Shown piece after piece: positions 60,667 through 64,000 of a stretch of DNA of 64,000 nt. Numbering within the stretch: position 1 is the first letter of the stretch; every line of letters begins with the position of its first letter. The translations under genes and the position numbers were made by a program. This DNA comes from JAHCHG01 sp038246645 (GTDB taxonomy: Bacteria > Acidobacteriota > Blastocatellia > Pyrinomonadales > Pyrinomonadaceae). The stretch is from the NCBI GenBank assembly GCA_038246645.1, contig JBBRVS010000002.1:23081-87080 (forward strand). The letters are read 5' to 3'. The notes beneath the pieces are model-generated. The model was not told the origin of the DNA and searched no databases. It was given only the letters and a program-made list of their open reading frames with translations.

Positions 60667-62676
60667 ATGAGTGAAATAAATATAAAAGTCGGAGATTATC
60701 AAAAGAGTATTCCTGCGCCTGTTTCGGTTGAAGACGCGCTCAAGGCATTTGACCGCAATGCGGCGAAAAAGGCTCTTGCGGCAAAAGTTAATGGCGAGGA
60801 AGTTGATCTGAATAAACAACTTACCGCTACTGACGAAGTTTTATCAATCGAACCGATCTTGCCCGATACGCGCGACGGTTTGGAATTGCTGCGTCATTCG
60901 ACCGCGCATTTGCTCGCGGCGGCGGTGCTCGATTTATTTCCCGGCACAAAACTCGGCGTCGGTCCCGCGCTGATGGAAGACCCGCGTTACGGTTTTTATT
61001 ACGATATTATCGCGCCTCGAATTTTGACGCTCGAAGATTTGCCCGTCATCGAAAAGAAAATGCGCGAAATTGCCAAGCGCAACAAACCGTATCGCCGCGA
61101 AAATGTTGACAAAGCAAGAATTTTAGAAATTTTCAAAGACCGCGACGAACCGCTCAAATGCGAGCTGATTAGCGAAAAAGTTTCCGACACGGCAAGCATT
61201 TATTATATTGACGATTCGGAGTTTATTGATTTTTGTCTCGGACCGCACGTGGCGCACACCGGAAAATTGAAAGCATTTAAATTGCTGGCACTGAGCGGCG
61301 CATACTGGAAAGGCGATTCAGAGCGCGAACAAATGCAACGAATTTACGGAACGGCATTTTTCACGCAGGAAGAACTCGACGCGTGGGTAAAGCAGCGCGA
61401 AGAAGCCGAAAAACGTGACCATCGAAAGATCGGCAAAGAATTAGACTTATTTTCGATTCAGGACGAATACGGTCAAGGATTTATTTTCTGGCATCCGAAA
61501 GGCGGAGCGATTCGCACGGAAATGGAAAATTATCTGCGCGAAGAACTCGTCAAACGTGATTACGGAATGGTTTACACGCCGCATATTGCCAAACGCGAGC
61601 TCTGGCAAACTTCCGGTCACGAGCAAAATTACGCTGATTCGCTTTTCGAACCGATGGGAATGCCGGAAAAATTCGGCGAAGATACGAAATTTCGTCTGAA
61701 ACCGATGAACTGCCCGTTTCACATCGGAATTTACAAATCGCATCCGCGTTCTTACAGAGAATTACCGCTTCGGTATGCGGAACTCGGTACGGTTTATCGC
61801 GCCGAACTTTCCGGAACTCTGCACGGACTTCTACGCGTTCGCGGATTTACTCAAGACGACGCGCATATTTTTTGCACACCCGATCAGATCACCGACGAAA
61901 TCGGCAAATGCGTTGATTTTGCTTACGACGTTTTCAAAACATTCGGTTTTGAAAAATTTAAGGTCGAACTTTCCGTCCGCGGCGGCGCGCATAATAAAGG
62001 TTATCTCGGTTCCGATGAAGCGTGGGAAAATGCCGAAGTTGCTCTGATCACCGCGCTTAACAAGCGCGAAATCAGTTATGACAGAATCGAGGGCGAAGCG
62101 GCTTTTTACGGTCCGAAAATTGATATAAAAGTTGAAGATTCGATTGGTCGCCTGTGGCAATTATCAACCGTTCAATTCGATTTTAACTTGCCGGAACGCT
62201 TTGAGATGGAATTTATCGGCGACGATAATCAGAAACATCGTCCGGTTATGGTGCATCGCGCTTTGTTCGGTTCGGTCGAAAGATTTTTCGGCGTTCTGGT
62301 CGAACATTATGCCGGAGCCTTTCCGTTTTGGCTGGCGCCCGTGCAGATTACGGTTTTGCCGATTACCGACAGAATCAACGAATACGCCGAAAAAATTACG
62401 AAAGAACTGAAAATTGCGGGTTTTCGTGTTGAATCAAATCTGAAAAGTGATAAAATCGGGGCGAAGATTCGTGAAGCGCAGATTCAGAAGGTTCCGTTTA
62501 TGCTCGTTTTGGGCGATAAGGAATTAGAGGAAAACAAAATTGCCGTGCGCGAAAAAGTTCAGGGCGATTTGGGCGCGATGACATTGGAAGAATTTATTGA
62601 AATAGCGCAGATGTTGAAAGAAACACGCGCTCTAACAATTGGAGATTTCGGAAAACGGAGTGTGGATTTACAATAA
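60667..62676 (+). CDS. thrS: Threonyl-tRNA synthetase
   Basis: A 669-residue class II synthetase. The start at 60667 (MSEINIKVGDYQKSIPAPVSVEDALKAF) begins the TGS domain (residues 1-62). The editing domain carries HSTAHLLAAAVLDLFPG and a CLGPHVAHTGKLKAFKL block. The catalytic core has TRDGLE..., KPMNCPFHIGIY (zinc Cys), RYAELGTVYRAELSG, RGFTQDDAHIFC and VHRALFGSVERFFGVLVEHYAGAFPFWLAP. The anticodon-binding domain ends LTIGDFGKRSVDLQ. It heads the thrS-infC-rpmI-rplT group. Confidence 0.97.
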   Translation: MSEINIKVGDYQKSIPAPVSVEDALKAFDRNAAKKALAAKVNGEEVDLNKQLTATDEVLSIEPILPDTRDGLELLRHSTAHLLAAAVLDLFPGTKLGVGPALMEDPRYGFYYDIIAPRILTLEDLPVIEKKMREIAKRNKPYRRENVDKARILEIFKDRDEPLKCELISEKVSDTASIYYIDDSEFIDFCLGPHVAHTGKLKAFKLLALSGAYWKGDSEREQMQRIYGTAFFTQEELDAWVKQREEAEKRDHRKIGKELDLFSIQDEYGQGFIFWHPKGGAIRTEMENYLREELVKRDYGMVYTPHIAKRELWQTSGHEQNYADSLFEPMGMPEKFGEDTKFRLKPMNCPFHIGIYKSHPRSYRELPLRYAELGTVYRAELSGTLHGLLRVRGFTQDDAHIFCTPDQITDEIGKCVDFAYDVFKTFGFEKFKVELSVRGGAHNKGYLGSDEAWENAEVALITALNKREISYDRIEGEAAFYGPKIDIKVEDSIGRLWQLSTVQFDFNLPERFEMEFIGDDNQKHRPVMVHRALFGSVERFFGVLVEHYAGAFPFWLAPVQITVLPITDRINEYAEKITKELKIAGFRVESNLKSDKIGAKIREAQIQKVPFMLVLGDKELEENKIAVREKVQGDLGAMTLEEFIEIAQMLKETRALTIGDFGKRSVDLQ

Positions 62677-62715
62677 AATCCGCGATCCGCAATCCCAAAT
62701 CCGCAAACAAATAAT

Positions 62716-62730
62716 GGAGGTGGCAATATA
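62716..62730 (+). promoter_or_regulatory. infC ribosome-binding site and ATA start
   Basis: GGAGGT (62716-62721) lies 6 bases upstream of an ATA codon at 62728. An ATG at 62714 opens a 5-codon frame ATG GAG GTG GCA ATA that stops with the TAG at 62729-62731, overlapping the infC start. Confidence 0.7.
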
Positions 62731-63282
62731 GCAAGCAGATATAAAGGAAATCGTAATCCTCGCTTTAGAGGACCGTTGCATCGGACGAATGAAAGAATCA
62801 GAGTTCCATCAGTGCGCGTGATTGATGAAGACGGCGAGCAACTCGGCGTAATGGACACGCGGGACGCGGTTCAGAAGGCACGTGAAATGGGACAGGATTT
62901 GGTCGAAGTTGCGCCAAATGCCAAACCGCCTGTTTGCCGCATCATTGATTACGGCAAATTTCTTTACGAAGAAAAGAAAAAAGCGGCGGAAGCCAAAAAG
63001 AAACAGGTTACACAGCAGGTCAAGGAAATCAAATTTCGCCCGTCAACCGATGATCACGATTACGGTTATCGTATGGAACGCGCTCGCGGCTGGATCGGGG
63101 ACGGCGACAAGGTTCGCGCGACGATCGCCTTTCGCGGACGCGAAATGTCGCACAGAGATTTAGGTGCGGATTTGCTTGCCAAATTGCGCGACGATCTGGT
63201 GGATATTGCCGATGTCGAAGTAACACCGAAAATGGAAGGCTATCAGATGTTTATTATTCTGGTGCCGAAAAAGACCAAATAA
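62728..63282 (+). CDS. infC: Translation initiation factor IF-3
   Basis: A 184-residue IF-3. The start is placed at an ATA codon at 62728, because the strong GGAGGT site sits 6 bases before it and the reading IASRYKGNRNPRFRGPLHRTNERIRV matches the usual N terminus. A TTG at 62776 would cut off this tail. Rare start codons (AUU in E. coli) let IF-3 repress its own synthesis, since IF-3 rejects non-standard start codons. The N domain has RVIDEDGEQLGVMDTRDAVQKAREMGQDLVEVAPNAKPPVCRIIDYGKFLYE; the C domain has KEIKFRPSTDDHDY and GRGREMSHRDLG-like sequence. Function: keeps 30S subunits free and checks the start codon. Confidence 0.93.
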   Translation: MASRYKGNRNPRFRGPLHRTNERIRVPSVRVIDEDGEQLGVMDTRDAVQKAREMGQDLVEVAPNAKPPVCRIIDYGKFLYEEKKKAAEAKKKQVTQQVKEIKFRPSTDDHDYGYRMERARGWIGDGDKVRATIAFRGREMSHRDLGADLLAKLRDDLVDIADVEVTPKMEGYQMFIILVPKKTK

Positions 63283-63356
63283 ATTGATAATTGATAATTG
63301 ATAATTTTTTCCGAATTATCAGCTATCAATTATCAATTATCCAAACAGGAGAAAAT
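63283..63356. repeat. TTGATAA heptamer repeats, inverted
   Basis: AATTGATAATTGATAATTGATAATT-type words (heptamer ATTGATA) face the inverted AATTATCAGCTATCAATTAT words. They fill the infC-rpmI spacer up to the rpmI ribosome-binding site. Confidence 0.65.
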
Positions 63357-63560
63357 ATGCCGAAACTTAAAACACATAAAGGCGCGGCAAAGCGTTTCCG
63401 TTCGACTGCCACAGGCAAATTCAAACGCGGAAAATCGCACGCACGCCATATTTTGACCAAGAAAAGTTCAAAGAGAAAACGCAAGTTAGATCAGGATACA
63501 TATGTATCGGAAGGCGACCAGAAGCGAGTCGAAAGAATGCTGCCTTACGGGAGAGACTAA
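63357..63560 (+). CDS. rpmI: Ribosomal protein bL35
   Basis: A 67-residue basic protein: MPKLKTHKGAAKRFRSTATGKFKR and GKSHARHILTKKSSKRKRKL are diagnostic. A good AGGAG site lies 6 bases upstream. Part of the 50S subunit. Standard place between infC and rplT. Confidence 0.97.
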   Translation: MPKLKTHKGAAKRFRSTATGKFKRGKSHARHILTKKSSKRKRKLDQDTYVSEGDQKRVERMLPYGRD

Positions 63561-63683
63561 TCCATTTTGGATTTTAGATTTTGGATTTTGGGTTGTTGAT
63601 TTTTGAGTTAAATTTTAGATCGAGTATTTTTTACAATCTAAAATCTAAAATCTAAAATCTAAAATCAATTTAGGAGTGAAACT
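63561..63683. repeat. TTTTAGA heptamer repeats, inverted, before rplT
   Basis: GGATTTTAGATTTTGGATTT faces an array of AAAATCT words (63640-63665). The rplT ribosome-binding site TAGGAG follows. No leader structure for L20 autoregulation was recognised. Confidence 0.6.
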
Positions 63684-64000
63684 ATGCCAAGAGCAAAACG
63701 TGGAAATAAGCGTTTACACAAACGTAAAAAACTGTTGTCCTTAGCCAAAGGCTATCGCGGGACAAAATCGAAACTTTATCGTTCAGCCAAAGAATCGGTC
63801 GAACGCGCCTTAAATTTCGCATATACCGGACGAAAATTAAAGAAACGAAGTTTTCGCAAACTTTGGATCGTCCGTATCAATGCCGCCTGCCGTCTGAACG
63901 AAATGAAATATTCGCAGTTTATGCACGGCTTGAAACTCGCTGGCGTCGAACTCGACCGCAAAGTTCTTGCCGATCTCGCCGTCAAACAGCCGGAAACATT
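63684..64000 (+). CDS. rplT: Ribosomal protein bL20 (3' end cut by window edge)
   Basis: The first 105 codons are visible. MPRAKRGNKRLHKRKKLLSLAKGYRGTKSKLYRSAKESVERALNFAYTGRKLKKRSFRKLWIVRINAACRLNEMKYSQFMHGLKLAGVELDRKVLADLAV is typical of L20. GGAGTG precedes the ATG. It ends at the window edge a few codons before the expected stop. L20 initiates 50S assembly and in several bacteria represses this operon. Confidence 0.97.
   Translation, partial: MPRAKRGNKRLHKRKKLLSLAKGYRGTKSKLYRSAKESVERALNFAYTGRKLKKRSFRKLWIVRINAACRLNEMKYSQFMHGLKLAGVELDRKVLADLAVKQPET

Overview
The window is a gene-dense bacterial chromosome segment of low-to-moderate GC (about 40-45 % by eye). It has no phage, plasmid, rRNA or CRISPR content. 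The gene mix suggests an acidobacterium-like Gram-negative, possibly a low-GC Blastocatellia/Pyrinomonadaceae relative: a VIT/vWA protein, paired M16 peptidases, Ycf48-type beta-propeller, S41 and large secreted S8 peptidases, OmpA with long coiled coil, a DUF1570-like TPR protein, ETF-QO, and a SWIM-Rad52 protein. This placement is an inference from gene content, not from a marker-gene tree.

Layout. 1-10680 (almost all minus strand): polyprenyl synthetase (cut by the window edge), an inverted-repeat-bounded GxxExxY gene, YajQ, TatD preceded by a BrnT-type toxin-antitoxin pair and a frameshifted gene, metG, an M28 peptidase, folE, a RelE/HigB-like toxin with an unusual partner, and larC. 11208-12276: two unknown plus-strand genes. 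12392-15586: argS and a DAHP synthase. 15743-19030: a frameshifted gene, a small membrane protein, and an XRE repressor divergent from a SWIM-Rad52 protein with clear operators in the shared promoter region. 19337-29297: DUF1579, M16 pair, intracellular subtilase plus GAF sensor, S41 protease, orphan nuclease-like protein, Ycf48-like protein. 29411-42823: envelope and secreted proteins (VIT/vWA, S8, OmpA, ABC exporter) and a degenerate orphan ABC ATPase. 42971-44894: yicC-gmk-rpoZ. 44969-56638: metallopeptidases, CsbD, ETF-QO, DUF3142, a 914-residue lipoprotein-like protein, sucC, pepA. 56712-60352: smpB, tRNA-Gln, a YbgC thioesterase, a TPR peptidase, tRNA-Val. 60667-64000: the classical thrS-infC-rpmI-rplT translation operon, cut by the window edge in rplT.

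The most distinctive feature is the density of short inverted-repeat elements between genes. At least three families recur within 64 kb: a GCGGTCTTTGACCGC palindrome (3 copies, one inside a reading frame), a roughly 120-150 bp repeat ending in TGGTGCTTA (3 copies), and an AAGTGAAAAAGTTT inverted repeat (2 copies). There are also many single inverted repeats and seven-base tandem repeats with different units. A GxxExxY gene fits exactly between two inverted repeats of about 35 bp and looks like a minimal mobile unit.

The best candidates for undescribed biology are: (i) the XRE/SWIM-Rad52 divergon, where matching operators overlap the -10 boxes of two back-to-back promoters; (ii) the inverted-repeat-bounded GxxExxY unit; (iii) the GAF-intracellular subtilase pair; (iv) the two unknown genes at 11208-12276; and (v) the toxin genes with non-canonical partners. 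Two hypothetical genes are broken at A7/A8 homopolymers, which may be true slippage sites or sequencing errors.
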